Shown piece by piece: positions 8,206 to 16,694 of a DNA stretch of 64,000 nucleotides. How positions within the stretch are numbered: position 1 is the first letter of the stretch; every line of letters begins with the position of its first letter. Source of the stretch: Aeromicrobium sp. Root495 (GTDB lineage Bacteria > Actinomycetota > Actinomycetes > Propionibacteriales > Nocardioidaceae); assembly GCF_001426755.1 (NCBI RefSeq), contig NZ_LMFJ01000001.1:1049846-1113845 (forward strand), in the 5' to 3' direction. The notes beneath the pieces are model-generated. The model searched no databases. It saw only the letters and a list, made by a program, of their open reading frames with translations, and was not told the origin of the DNA. A program made the translations under genes and the position numbers.

Positions 8206-9426
8206 ATGTCCACCGTGCGCCAGAGCGAGAAGCTGAGAGACGTCCTCTACGACATCCGAGGACCGGTCAGCGCACGAGCCGCCCAGCTCGAGGCCGAGGG
8301 TCACCGGATCCTCAAGCTCAACATCGGCAACCCGCAGCCCTTCGGCTTCGACGCTCCCGCCGAGATCCTGCAGGACGTCATCGCCGGCCTGCCGGGCTCG
8401 GCCGGCTACTCCGACTCGCGCGGCATCCAGTCCGCCCGCCGCGCGGTCGTGCACCACTACCAGCTGCAGGACGGCTTCCCCGACATCGACATCGACGACG
8501 TCTGGATCGGCAACGGGGTCTCCGAGCTCATCCAGATCGCGCTCCAGGCGCTGCTCGACAACGGCGACGAGGTGCTGATCCCCGCACCGGACTACCCGCT
8601 CTGGACGGCGGTCACCAACCTGGCCGGTGGTGTCCCGGTGCACTACCGGTGCGACGAGGACAACGGGTGGAACCCCGACCTCGAGCACCTCGAGGCGCAG
8701 ATCACGGACCGCACGCGCGTCATCGTCGTGATCAACCCCAACAACCCCACCGGCGCCGTGTACTCGCGCGAGACGCTGCAGGGCATCGCCGACCTGGCTC
8801 GCAAGCACGACCTGATCCTCATGGCCGACGAGATCTACGACAAGATCCTCTACGACGACGCCGTGCACGTCCCGCTCGCGAGCGTGGCTCCCGACGTCCT
8901 GACGCTCACGTTCAACGGCCTGTCCAAGGCCTATCGGGTGTGCGGCTACCGGGCCGCGTGGCTCGTGGTCACGGGCCCGCTGGAAGGTGCCCAGGACTAC
9001 CTCGAGGGCATCACGCTGCTGTGCTCCATGCGGCTGTGTCCCAACGTCCCGGCCCAGAACGCCATCCAGGTCGCGCTCGGCGGCTTCCAGAGCATCAAGG
9101 ACCTCATCCTGCCCGGCGGACGGCTGCTCGAGCAGCGCGACACCGCGGTGTCCGAGCTGCGCAAGATCCCGGGGGTGAGCGTCGTGGCGCCCCGGGGCGC
9201 GCTGTACGCGTTCCCGCGCCTGGACCCCGAGGTGTACCCGATCAAGGACGACCAGAAGCTGGTGCTCGACCTCCTCCTGCAGGAGAAGATCCTCATCACG
9301 CAGGGGACCGGGTTCAACTGGCCGTCGACCGACCACCTGCGCATCGTCACCCTGCCGTGGGCGAGGGACCTCTCCGACGCCATCCAGCGTCTCGGCGGGT
9401 TCTTGAGCACGTACCGCCAGGACTGA
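8206..9426 (+). CDS. alaA: Alanine aminotransferase (AlaA/YfbQ type)
   Basis: 406 aa, the same length as E. coli AlaA and co-linear with it: YDIRGPVSARAAQLEAEG, NIGNPQPFGFDAP, INPNNPTGAVYS, ADEIYDKILYDDA and FNGLSKAYRVCGYRAAW, with PLP lysine Lys241. It should interconvert pyruvate/glutamate and alanine/2-oxoglutarate. ATG 8206 lies 6 nt after AAAGAT, so it may be leaderless like several neighbours. It is transcribed alone between rluD (63 bp gap) and the lipoprotein pair (85 bp gap). Confidence 0.92.
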   Translation: MSTVRQSEKLRDVLYDIRGPVSARAAQLEAEGHRILKLNIGNPQPFGFDAPAEILQDVIAGLPGSAGYSDSRGIQSARRAVVHHYQLQDGFPDIDIDDVWIGNGVSELIQIALQALLDNGDEVLIPAPDYPLWTAVTNLAGGVPVHYRCDEDNGWNPDLEHLEAQITDRTRVIVVINPNNPTGAVYSRETLQGIADLARKHDLILMADEIYDKILYDDAVHVPLASVAPDVLTLTFNGLSKAYRVCGYRAAWLVVTGPLEGAQDYLEGITLLCSMRLCPNVPAQNAIQVALGGFQSIKDLILPGGRLLEQRDTAVSELRKIPGVSVVAPRGALYAFPRLDPEVYPIKDDQKLVLDLLLQEKILITQGTGFNWPSTDHLRIVTLPWARDLSDAIQRLGGFLSTYRQD

Positions 9427-9511
9427 TCGGCGGCGCTCGGGCGGGCCGACGCGCCGACGTCGTCGAGTGCGGCTACTCTTTCGGTCCATCAGGCATGGAC
9501 TCGGGGGAATC

Positions 9512-10807
9512 ATGGGAACGATCGACCGCAGGACGCTGCTGGCCGGCACGGCAGCACTCGCACTCACGGCTTGCGGCGGAGGCAAGGGCGGCTCGCCCGA
9601 GGCCACCGCCACCAAGGGCCCCAACATCGTCAAGCCCGAGGCCGGCAACGTCGTCACGCCGGCCGACACGGCGGCCCTGCGCAAGAAGCTCAACGCCGCG
9701 TTCAAGACTCGCGACGTCGAGCAGCTCGTCGGTGTCATCGACGCCGAGGACTACTCGCTCGATGACGTCCGCAAGCGGTGGACCCGGCGGTACGAGAACT
9801 TCGATCGCATGGGCGTCGTCGACGGTGAGTGGTACGTCGGCGTCCCCAGCGGCCGCACGCGCAACGGGGCCGGCGGCAAGGTCGAGTACAGCGGCAACCT
9901 CGTGTTCTCGCACCGCATCAAGGACTGCGACGGACAGGACGTCGTCGAGAGCTATCGCGCCGACTTCCGCAAGAAGACCGAGGACGCACCCCTGGAGCTC
10001 CTGCGCATCGGCGACGCCGACTCCTACTTCGACCCCTCGTTCTGGGACGTCGCCGACGTCGACGTCATCGAGGGCAAGCACTCCATCGTGGGCTTCCGGC
10101 TGCAGGACGCCGCCAAGGCCAAGCGGTACGCCGCCACGATCGACGCCGGCGCCAAGCGCGCCTTCGACACCATGCCCGATCCGGGAGGCGTCACGAAGGT
10201 CTTCTACGCACTCACCTGGAAGGCCGTCGACGGCAAGCTGTGGGGCGGGGTCGGCACGAGCGAGGCCGACGCCCACGCGTACCGGCACCCCTTCCTCGAC
10301 CCGCAGGAGCTGGCCGCCGGCCAGAAGAAGCCCTCCACGGCCAAGGGCGTGCCGCTCGGCACGGGCCGTGTGGGACTGCACGAAGGCTCCTTCACGCGCT
10401 CCGACTTCCCGCGCGTCACCACGCACGAGGCGGTCCACGTGCTGGCCGACCAGTGGGGAGACGGCTCGCCGCCCATCTGGGTCATCGAGGGCCTGGCCAC
10501 GTGGGGCGAGTACGGCAAGGACGCCCTCCTGGCCGAGCACGGCGGCCTGATCCGCTCGGGCTGGAGCCGGTTCGAGAAGGTCGCACCGAAGGAGTACGAG
10601 GCGTTCCACGACCCGTCGGTCGAGACGATCGCCTACAAGTCCGGGGGAGCGGTCTTCGCCTACCTCGAGGACACGGGAGGTCGCGACGCCGTGTACGAGG
10701 TCGCGTCCACCTTCTACGGCAACCAGTCCCGCCAGGAGGCCGCCCGGAAGCTGGGCCGCTCCGAGAAGGACCTGCTGGCCGCCACCAAGAAGTGGCTGCG
10801 CGCATGA
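9512..10807 (+). CDS. Lipoprotein with gluzincin-type HExxH peptidase-like domain
   Basis: 431 aa. The N-terminus MGTIDRRTLLAGTAALALTAC carries twin arginines (6-7) and a lipobox ending at Cys21, so it is a likely Tat-exported lipoprotein. Residues about 45-290 show alpha+beta character and match nothing I recognise. The C-terminal third has HEAVH (His305, Glu306, His309) and a downstream Glu326 in IEGLATWGEY, the zinc-ligand spacing of peptidase-MA-like gluzincins. The function as an active protease is an inference. ATG 9512 follows GGGGG at 9502-9506; a TACTCT hexamer at 9474-9479 is a possible -10. The stop overlaps the next lipoprotein as ATGA. Confidence 0.85.
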   Translation: MGTIDRRTLLAGTAALALTACGGGKGGSPEATATKGPNIVKPEAGNVVTPADTAALRKKLNAAFKTRDVEQLVGVIDAEDYSLDDVRKRWTRRYENFDRMGVVDGEWYVGVPSGRTRNGAGGKVEYSGNLVFSHRIKDCDGQDVVESYRADFRKKTEDAPLELLRIGDADSYFDPSFWDVADVDVIEGKHSIVGFRLQDAAKAKRYAATIDAGAKRAFDTMPDPGGVTKVFYALTWKAVDGKLWGGVGTSEADAHAYRHPFLDPQELAAGQKKPSTAKGVPLGTGRVGLHEGSFTRSDFPRVTTHEAVHVLADQWGDGSPPIWVIEGLATWGEYGKDALLAEHGGLIRSGWSRFEKVAPKEYEAFHDPSVETIAYKSGGAVFAYLEDTGGRDAVYEVASTFYGNQSRQEAARKLGRSEKDLLAATKKWLRA

Positions 10808-13551
10808 GGCGCGTCGCCGCTGCCCTCGTCGCAGCCACCCTCGTCCTCACCGCCTGCACGGGTGGTGGCGACGACAAGAAGGCCGACGGCCCGTCGTTGC
10901 CTCTTCCGCCCAAGGCGCCCTCGGCCCGCGGTCCGGCCACCGGCCCGGCCCTGGAGGCCAAGGTCCTGCTGGCCTCCACCGACGACCTCGAGGAGCAGGC
11001 CGGCGCACTCGACACCGCCCAGGTCGACCGCCGTTCCGGTGCCTTCGTGAGCGGTTCCAAGGTCGTCGGCTACTCGGTCGACAACGTGTCCGGCTACGAC
11101 CTGAGGTCGGGGGAGAAGCTCTGGACCGCCAAGCTCGATCTCGGCGGCGGCACCGTGTGCTTCACCTCCCAGCCCGACCGTGCCGTCAAGCAGCTCACCG
11201 TCGTCTACGGCGAGTCGGGCTTCTGCTCGGACGTGGCCACCATCCGGGTCTCCGACGGCAAGGTCCTGAAGAAGTCCGACCGTCTCAACGGCATGGTGCA
11301 GTTCCAGGGCGAGGGCGCCGGCGGCAGCGTCAACCACCTGTTCACGGTCAAGGGCAAGGACTACCTCGTCGACATGCGCGGCGTCGTGTGGGTCATGAAG
11401 AAGGACGGCCAGCCCGACCCCGTCGCCAAGCTCAAGGCCGACTCGTACTTCGGCCTGCTCCCCACCCCGGGGAAGGACGTGCTCATCGGGTCGCGGCTCG
11501 GCAGCAACCCCACCTGCATGGTCGACGCCTACGAGCTGCCCTCGTTCGAGCCCATCTGGACGCAGGACAACGCCACGCTCTTCCCCGAGGCCAAGCAGGA
11601 CTGCGTCATCTCGGCCGCGAAGGGCAACCCCTCCTGGCTGGCCCAGCAGGTGGGTACACGTCAGTACCTCACCCAGGTCGACCCGAAGACCGGCAAGGTC
11701 CTGGGTCGCGCCGATGGCCCCACCCAGAACGAGGGGCCCACCCCGGCCGGTCAGCTCGACGTGGCGAGTGCTGCCCTGCACCTCGACACGACCCTCGGCC
11801 TCCCCGACGGCGACATGGTCTTCGCGCAGGCCAGCGGCATCTCGCGCTACTCCCTCGCCGACAAGAAGATGCTGTGGGACCTGGACCTCGGCCAGCTCGA
11901 GCTCAAGTCGGACCAGGAGTACCCCCTCACCGACGTGCTGCCCCAGGGCGTCACGAAGGACGGCTACCTCGTGGCCTCGGTCAGCAACAACACCGAGGCC
12001 GAGGTCGTGGCCGTGAACGTCAAGACCGGCAAGCTGGTCGGCCGCTGGGCCGTGCCCGAGGAGTACCGCAACGGCTTCCAGGTGCAGCCAGGACTCACGC
12101 TCTTCGGCGACGGGGTCGTGCTCACCCGCAACTTCGAGCGCTGGGAGTTCGAGTTCGCCGACTACAAGGACGTCAAGGAGCCCGAGGGCGACCGCTACGA
12201 CATCGGTGTCTTCACGTTCCCGAAGCCCCAGAAGGCCAAGGCCGGTGTCGTCGCGACCGCCGGTCCCACCGACACGGAGGCCACCGCCCTCGCGGGCCTC
12301 AAGACCACGGACCCCGAGGTCGATCGCGGGGCCGGCGCGTTCACGACCGGGTCCGAGGTGGTCGCCTACGGCCAGAACGTCCTCACGGCCTTCAGCACGA
12401 AGGGCAAGAAGCTCTGGTCCTCCACCGTCGCCGACGACCCTGCTGCGCGCGTGTGCGCTGCGCCCACGCCCGACAAGAGCGTCAAGACGTTCACGGTCGC
12501 GGTGCGTCCGGGCGAGGGCAAGCCCTGCTCGGAGGCCATCCGCTACGACGCCTCCAGCGGCAAGATCCTGGCTCGCGCGAGCGCTCCCAGCAAGGAGCGC
12601 CAGTGGAGCAGCGTCCGGGTGCACGACGGTGCCGTGCTCGTCATCGACGCCAAGGGCGTCGTGAGCAGCTGGAAGGACGGGAAGCTGGCCCAGAAGGCCA
12701 GGATCAAGAACCCCGTCTACACCTGGGAGACCACCCCGGAGGACCCCGACCTCGTGGTCACCACCTCGAGCATCAAGGGCGGCAAGGACTGGACGGTCGA
12801 CGCCTACCGCCTGCCCGATCTCGACCCGGTGTGGTCCACCACGGCCTCCCGCATCTTCGGCTCGGTCGACCCCAGGAACACGGTCACCTCCTGGCGGGGC
12901 AACCCGCTGTGGATGTCCACCACGTACGGTGACGTGTCCGACACGGACGCCAAGGTGCGCGACGTCCTGGTGCAGCTCGACCCGGCCACGGGCAAGGTCG
13001 CTGCCACCACCGGCAAGGTGCTGCGCGACTACCTGGCCGACGACCTGAAGAAGTTCTCGCTCACGGCCACGAGCTCCGCCGGCTACGTCACGGCCGGGTT
13101 CGACGACGGGTCCGTGGTGCTTCCGCAGAGCAAGGGCGTCGTGCGCTACTCGCTGAAGGACAAGAAGGCGCTGTGGGCCACCGACACCAGCTCCATCATG
13201 GCCTCGCTCGAGCGTGAGCGGGGGCAGGCCGCCTCGGCCTCACCCACGTTCCAGCTCATGGACGGCGGCAAGACGGTCCTCGTCACGCTGGCCAACGACA
13301 CGAGCGTGGAGCTCATGACCCTGAAGGCGTCCGACGGCAAGATCACCGGCCGCTGGAAGGTCCCGGCCAAGGCTCGCAACGGTCTCCAGACCAGTCCGGA
13401 GACCGTCCCGTTCAAGGGCGGCGTCGCGCTGGTCCACTCGGACTACTCCTGGGACTACGCCTACGGCCCGTCGGCCACCCGCAAGCCTCCCAAGGACCAG
13501 CGCTACGACGTCGGGCTGTTCGGGCTCGGCTCCTCGAAGAAGGACGACTAG
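10804..13551 (+). CDS. Large lipoprotein made of two PQQ-like beta-propeller halves
   Basis: 915 aa, with lipobox LTAC and Cys18. The rest is two tandem copies of one about 410-residue module. VDRRSGAFVSGSKVVGYSV (from residue 74) aligns with VDRGAGAFTTGSEVVAYGQ (from 506). The modules end in YRNGFQVQPG...GDRYDIGVFTF and ARNGLQTSPE...DQRYDVGLFGL. Repeated outer-strand motifs such as LRSGEKLW, DPKTGKVLGR and SLADKKMLWDLDL are typical of PQQ-like propellers. No PQQ-dehydrogenase active-site pattern is visible, so a binding or scaffold role is more likely than catalysis. Both modules keep paired cysteines, which suggests disulfides outside the membrane. It is translationally coupled to the preceding lipoprotein, which suggests a joint function. 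Confidence 0.85.
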   Translation: MRRVAAALVAATLVLTACTGGGDDKKADGPSLPLPPKAPSARGPATGPALEAKVLLASTDDLEEQAGALDTAQVDRRSGAFVSGSKVVGYSVDNVSGYDLRSGEKLWTAKLDLGGGTVCFTSQPDRAVKQLTVVYGESGFCSDVATIRVSDGKVLKKSDRLNGMVQFQGEGAGGSVNHLFTVKGKDYLVDMRGVVWVMKKDGQPDPVAKLKADSYFGLLPTPGKDVLIGSRLGSNPTCMVDAYELPSFEPIWTQDNATLFPEAKQDCVISAAKGNPSWLAQQVGTRQYLTQVDPKTGKVLGRADGPTQNEGPTPAGQLDVASAALHLDTTLGLPDGDMVFAQASGISRYSLADKKMLWDLDLGQLELKSDQEYPLTDVLPQGVTKDGYLVASVSNNTEAEVVAVNVKTGKLVGRWAVPEEYRNGFQVQPGLTLFGDGVVLTRNFERWEFEFADYKDVKEPEGDRYDIGVFTFPKPQKAKAGVVATAGPTDTEATALAGLKTTDPEVDRGAGAFTTGSEVVAYGQNVLTAFSTKGKKLWSSTVADDPAARVCAAPTPDKSVKTFTVAVRPGEGKPCSEAIRYDASSGKILARASAPSKERQWSSVRVHDGAVLVIDAKGVVSSWKDGKLAQKARIKNPVYTWETTPEDPDLVVTTSSIKGGKDWTVDAYRLPDLDPVWSTTASRIFGSVDPRNTVTSWRGNPLWMSTTYGDVSDTDAKVRDVLVQLDPATGKVAATTGKVLRDYLADDLKKFSLTATSSAGYVTAGFDDGSVVLPQSKGVVRYSLKDKKALWATDTSSIMASLERERGQAASASPTFQLMDGGKTVLVTLANDTSVELMTLKASDGKITGRWKVPAKARNGLQTSPETVPFKGGVALVHSDYSWDYAYGPSATRKPPKDQRYDVGLFGLGSSKKDD

Positions 13552-13599
13552 ACCCTCGGATGATCGAAAAGTGTCGGTCGGGTGAGGCAGGATGTCGTC

Positions 13600-13635
13600 G
13601 TGAGTGTTCCTGAGTGGAAGAAGTCTCAACGATGA
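13600..13635 (+). CDS. Possible 11-codon leader ORF coupled to the exporter ATPase
   Basis: GTG 13600 lies 6 nt after CAGGAT (13588-13593), the spacing of the leaderless starts in this window. It would encode MSVPEWKKSQR and stop at TGA 13633-13635, overlapping the exporter ATG at 13632 in the same ATGA junction that joins real genes here. The GGAAGAAG that would serve the ATPase lies inside this ORF. It could be a translated leader controlling an efflux operon, or a chance ORF; length alone cannot tell. Confidence 0.4.
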   Translation: MSVPEWKKSQR

Positions 13636-14615
13636 CCGACATGATCAAGGCCCACGGCCTCGTGAAGAAGTACAAGGGGGTCACGGCGCTCGACGGGCTC
13701 GACCTCGTCGTGCCCGAGGGCACCGTGCTGGGCCTGCTGGGCCCCAACGGCGCCGGCAAGACCACCGCCGTCCGCATCCTCACCACGCTCCTTGCGCCGG
13801 ACTCCGGGTCCGTCGAGGTGGCCGGGGTCGACGTCCTGAAGGACCCCACGGGGGTGCGGTCCAAGATCGGTCTCTCCGGCCAGTACGCCGCGGTCGACGA
13901 GCACCTCACGGGGTACGAGAACCTCGAGATGGTGGGGCGCCTCTACGGCTTCCCCAAGTCCAAGGCCAAGGCGCGGGCCCGTGAGCTGCTCGAGCGCTTC
14001 GGCCTCGCGGACGCCGCCGACCGGCCCTCCAAGACCTACTCCGGAGGCATGCGCCGCCGTCTCGACCTCGCCGGTGCGCTCGTGGCCGAGCCGCCCGTCA
14101 TCATCCTCGACGAGCCCACCACGGGCCTCGACCCGCGCAGCCGCCAGCAGATGTGGGGCGTCATCCAGGACCTCGTGAGCTCCGGCGCCACCCTGCTGCT
14201 CACCACCCAGTACCTGGAGGAGGCCGACCTCCTCGCCGACGACATCGTCGTCATCGACCGGGGCCAGGCCATCGCGCGCGGCACGGCCGACGAGCTCAAG
14301 TCGCAGGTGGGCGGCGACCGCATCGAGGTCGTCGCCGCAGACCCCGGCCGCATCGGCGAGGTCGTCAGCATCCTGGGCAAGGTCGCGAGCGGCGACGTGA
14401 TCCAGGGGGAGCGGTCCGCGTCGGCAGCCGTCTCCGGCAACGGGGCCGACCAGCTCCTGAGCGTCCTGAGCGAGGTGCGAGGGGCGGGCATCGAGGTCCT
14501 CGACGTCGGCCTGCGCCGACCCACCCTCGACGACGTCTTCCTCGAGCTCACCGGCCATGAGGCCGACGACGCCGAGTCCACCCCCGACACCACCACCCAG
14601 GAGGTCTCCGCATGA
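13632..14615 (+). CDS. DrrA-family ABC exporter ATPase
   Basis: 327 aa. Walker A GPNGAGKTT (from residue 37), signature YSGGMRRRLDLAG, Walker B VIILDEPTTGLD, and a switch region TTQYLEEADLLADD in which Gln replaces the usual His, as is normal in the daunorubicin-resistance DrrA family. The C-terminal extension (about 235-320) is the DrrA regulatory tail. With the next gene it should form an ATP-driven drug or lipid exporter; substrate unknown. I chose ATG 13632 (GGAAGAAG 8 nt before it) over an in-frame GTG at 13614. The stop overlaps the permease as ATGA. Confidence 0.92.
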   Translation: MTDMIKAHGLVKKYKGVTALDGLDLVVPEGTVLGLLGPNGAGKTTAVRILTTLLAPDSGSVEVAGVDVLKDPTGVRSKIGLSGQYAAVDEHLTGYENLEMVGRLYGFPKSKAKARARELLERFGLADAADRPSKTYSGGMRRRLDLAGALVAEPPVIILDEPTTGLDPRSRQQMWGVIQDLVSSGATLLLTTQYLEEADLLADDIVVIDRGQAIARGTADELKSQVGGDRIEVVAADPGRIGEVVSILGKVASGDVIQGERSASAAVSGNGADQLLSVLSEVRGAGIEVLDVGLRRPTLDDVFLELTGHEADDAESTPDTTTQEVSA

Positions 14616-15424
14616 GCGTGGCCAGCCCCGTGCGCACCCTGGTCGACGGCTGGGTCGTCGCCAAGCGCAACCTCATCAAGATCAAGCGCGTGCCGGAGAT
14701 CATGGTCTTCGTCCTGCTCTCGCCCATCATGTTCGTGCTGCTGTTCGCGTACGTCTTCGGTGGCGCCATCGACGCCGGTCCCGGCCTGGACTACAAGGAG
14801 TTCCTGATCGGCGGGATCTTCGCCCAGACTGTCGTCTTCGGCGCCACGTTCACGGGTGCGAGCCTGGCCGAGGACATGCAGAAGGGATTCATCGACCGGT
14901 TCCGGTCGTTGCCCATGGCGCGCTCGGCCGTCCTGGTGGGACGCACGGGCAGCGACATCGTCTACAACGTGGTCTCGCTCGTGATCATGGCGCTCACCGG
15001 ACTGCTCGTCGGCTGGCGTGCGCACGGATCGATCCTCGACACCCTCAGCGCGTTCCTGCTGCTGCTCGTCTTCGCCTACGCCATCAGCTGGGTCATGGCC
15101 TGGGTCGGCCTCTCCGTCCCCAGCGTCGACGTCATCAACAACGCGTCGTTCCTGGTGATCATGCCGCTCACGTTCGTCTCCAACGCCTTCGTGCCCACGG
15201 AGTCGTTCCCGAACGGGCTGCAGAAGGTCGTGGAGTGGAATCCTGTCTCCGCGCTCACGCAGGCCGTCCGCGACCTCTTCGGCAACCTGCCCGACGGTCA
15301 GCCCGTCCCCGACGCGTGGAGCCTTCAGCACCCCGTGCTCTACACGTTGCTGTGGATCGTGCTGATCCTCGCGGTCTTCGTCCCGCTCTCGGTCCGCCAG
15401 TACCAGAAGGCCAGCCTGAAGTAG
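14612..15424 (+). CDS. ABC-2 type (DrrB-like) exporter permease
   Basis: 270 aa with about six membrane segments. An N-terminal cytoplasmic stretch (RTLVDGWVVAKRNLIKIKR) precedes helix 1 (IMVFVLLSPIMFVLLFAYVF). The ABC-2 signature region is seen in LAEDMQKGFIDRFRSLPMAR and in FVSNAFVPTESFPNGLQ before the last helix. It partners the ATPase immediately upstream and ends just before a very strong hairpin. Confidence 0.92.
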   Translation: MSVASPVRTLVDGWVVAKRNLIKIKRVPEIMVFVLLSPIMFVLLFAYVFGGAIDAGPGLDYKEFLIGGIFAQTVVFGATFTGASLAEDMQKGFIDRFRSLPMARSAVLVGRTGSDIVYNVVSLVIMALTGLLVGWRAHGSILDTLSAFLLLLVFAYAISWVMAWVGLSVPSVDVINNASFLVIMPLTFVSNAFVPTESFPNGLQKVVEWNPVSALTQAVRDLFGNLPDGQPVPDAWSLQHPVLYTLLWIVLILAVFVPLSVRQYQKASLK

Positions 15425-15434
15425 GTCGGTCAAC

Positions 15435-15482
15435 AACGACGAGGGGCTGTGGTCGCGATCGCGACCACAGCCCCTCGTCGTT
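15435..15482. terminator. 24-bp perfectly palindromic bidirectional terminator
   Basis: Bases 15435-15458 are the exact reverse complement of 15459-15482, a 48-bp perfect palindrome (the real loop must take the central GATC). It separates the permease from the convergent gene 15500-16522, and each strand places TCGTCGTT after the GC-rich stem. Confidence 0.9.
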
Positions 15483-15499
15483 CGTCCTCAGGTGGCGCC

Positions 15500-16522
15500 T
15501 CAGTCGTCGCGCAGCGCCTGGCGGATGTCGGCGGCGCCGTTCTCGTCGGCGTCCCGGAGCCGGTCGGCCACGTGGTCGGCGGCGCGCCGGGCGCCGTTGA
15601 GCTGGTGGCGGACCTTGTCGAAGTGCTCGTCCCAGTCGCGCTTGAAGCCGTCGTTGCTGCCCACGCGCTCGTCCTCGGGGAGCATGCGGCCGGCCCGGAT
15701 GGCCAGGCGGATGTCCTCGAGGCGGTGCGCGGCCTGGTCGATGGTCTGCGCGGCGGCGTGGATCTCCTCGGCCACCGAGCGGATGCCGGCGGGCGCTGAG
15801 ATGCCCTGGTGGTCGTTGCCGCCGCCCTCGTGGCCGTTCATCTCCTGGGCCTCGGCCGTGGCGTGGTCGCGCTGGCGGGGGAGCTTCTCGGCCAGCTTCT
15901 CGTCGGCGTTCTTGACCTTCTGCATGAGGTCGGAGTACTCGTCGACGATGCTGCGGGCCGCGTGGCGGTACGCCGTGATGGCGTGCTCGATCTTGCTGCC
16001 GTCCTGGACGAGCATGGCGTGGGCCTGCCCCTGGCCCACCGAGGTGAACTGCAGGCCGGCCTGGCGCTTGAACTGCGCGCCGTGGCCGTCGGAGACGTCG
16101 GCGTCGACGCTGTGGATGAGGGCGCCCACGTCCTTGGGTGCGTTCTTGGCCCCGTGGAGCGCGTCGCGGAACGTCTCGCGGGCGTCGCGCCAACGGCGCT
16201 TGAGGTCGTCGACCCCCTGCTGGGCGTTGCCCAGGACGTCGGAGGCGTGGTCGATGGCGTCGCCGAGCCGCTCGAGCTGCTGGGAGTCGGCCTCCAGCTG
16301 GCGGCCGGTGCGCTGGGCGGCCCGGGAGAGCGCCGTGACGGCCTTCCCGTTCTGGCCCTCGGGCGGGTTGGCCTGCTTGAGCTGGTTGGCGGCCTGCTCC
16401 ACCTGGCGGCAGAGCCCGCGGATGCCCTGCACCGCGTTGCGGAGCTGCTGTGTCTCGCCGGGAAGGGCGATCGTCTCAGGACCGATCGGCCCCGTGGCCC
16501 ATGCGGTGGCGTGCATCGTCAT
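15500..16522 (-). CDS. All-helical protein of unknown function, possibly type VII secretion related
   Basis: 340 aa, almost wholly alpha-helical and charged, with no membrane segment or signal peptide. The first about 110 residues (from TGPIGPETIALPGETQQL through GRQLEADSQQLERLGDAID) have the heptad pattern and invariant length of WXG100 or LXG-type N-terminal domains found in actinobacterial T7SS substrates. I do not see a clear WxG or YxxxD/E export motif, so this is only a resemblance. The middle region is Gln/Ala rich and residues about 238-255 are Gly/His rich. ATG 16522 follows GGGGG on the minus strand. It stands alone, diverging from dnaE1. Confidence 0.75.
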   Translation of the reverse strand: MTMHATAWATGPIGPETIALPGETQQLRNAVQGIRGLCRQVEQAANQLKQANPPEGQNGKAVTALSRAAQRTGRQLEADSQQLERLGDAIDHASDVLGNAQQGVDDLKRRWRDARETFRDALHGAKNAPKDVGALIHSVDADVSDGHGAQFKRQAGLQFTSVGQGQAHAMLVQDGSKIEHAITAYRHAARSIVDEYSDLMQKVKNADEKLAEKLPRQRDHATAEAQEMNGHEGGGNDHQGISAPAGIRSVAEEIHAAAQTIDQAAHRLEDIRLAIRAGRMLPEDERVGSNDGFKRDWDEHFDKVRHQLNGARRAADHVADRLRDADENGAADIRQALRDD

Positions 16523-16694
16523 GTTTCCCCCAGGTTCGCGCGCGTGGTGGGAATTTTCTATCACGGGTCGCCTGTCTCCACCACTGCGGCGGCGAGCCCG
16601 GTCCGATCTGTCATCGCGCTGACGTAGGCTGGTCCTCTTCCCCGATGACCTGCCCGCGAGGGTTCTTTCGACGTGTCTTGGAGGCCGCCACACC

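Noticed and set aside
7087-9738. Long antisense frame opposite rluD and alaA
   Set aside because: Same shadow effect; repetitive composition and no start signal, while the sense genes are clear.
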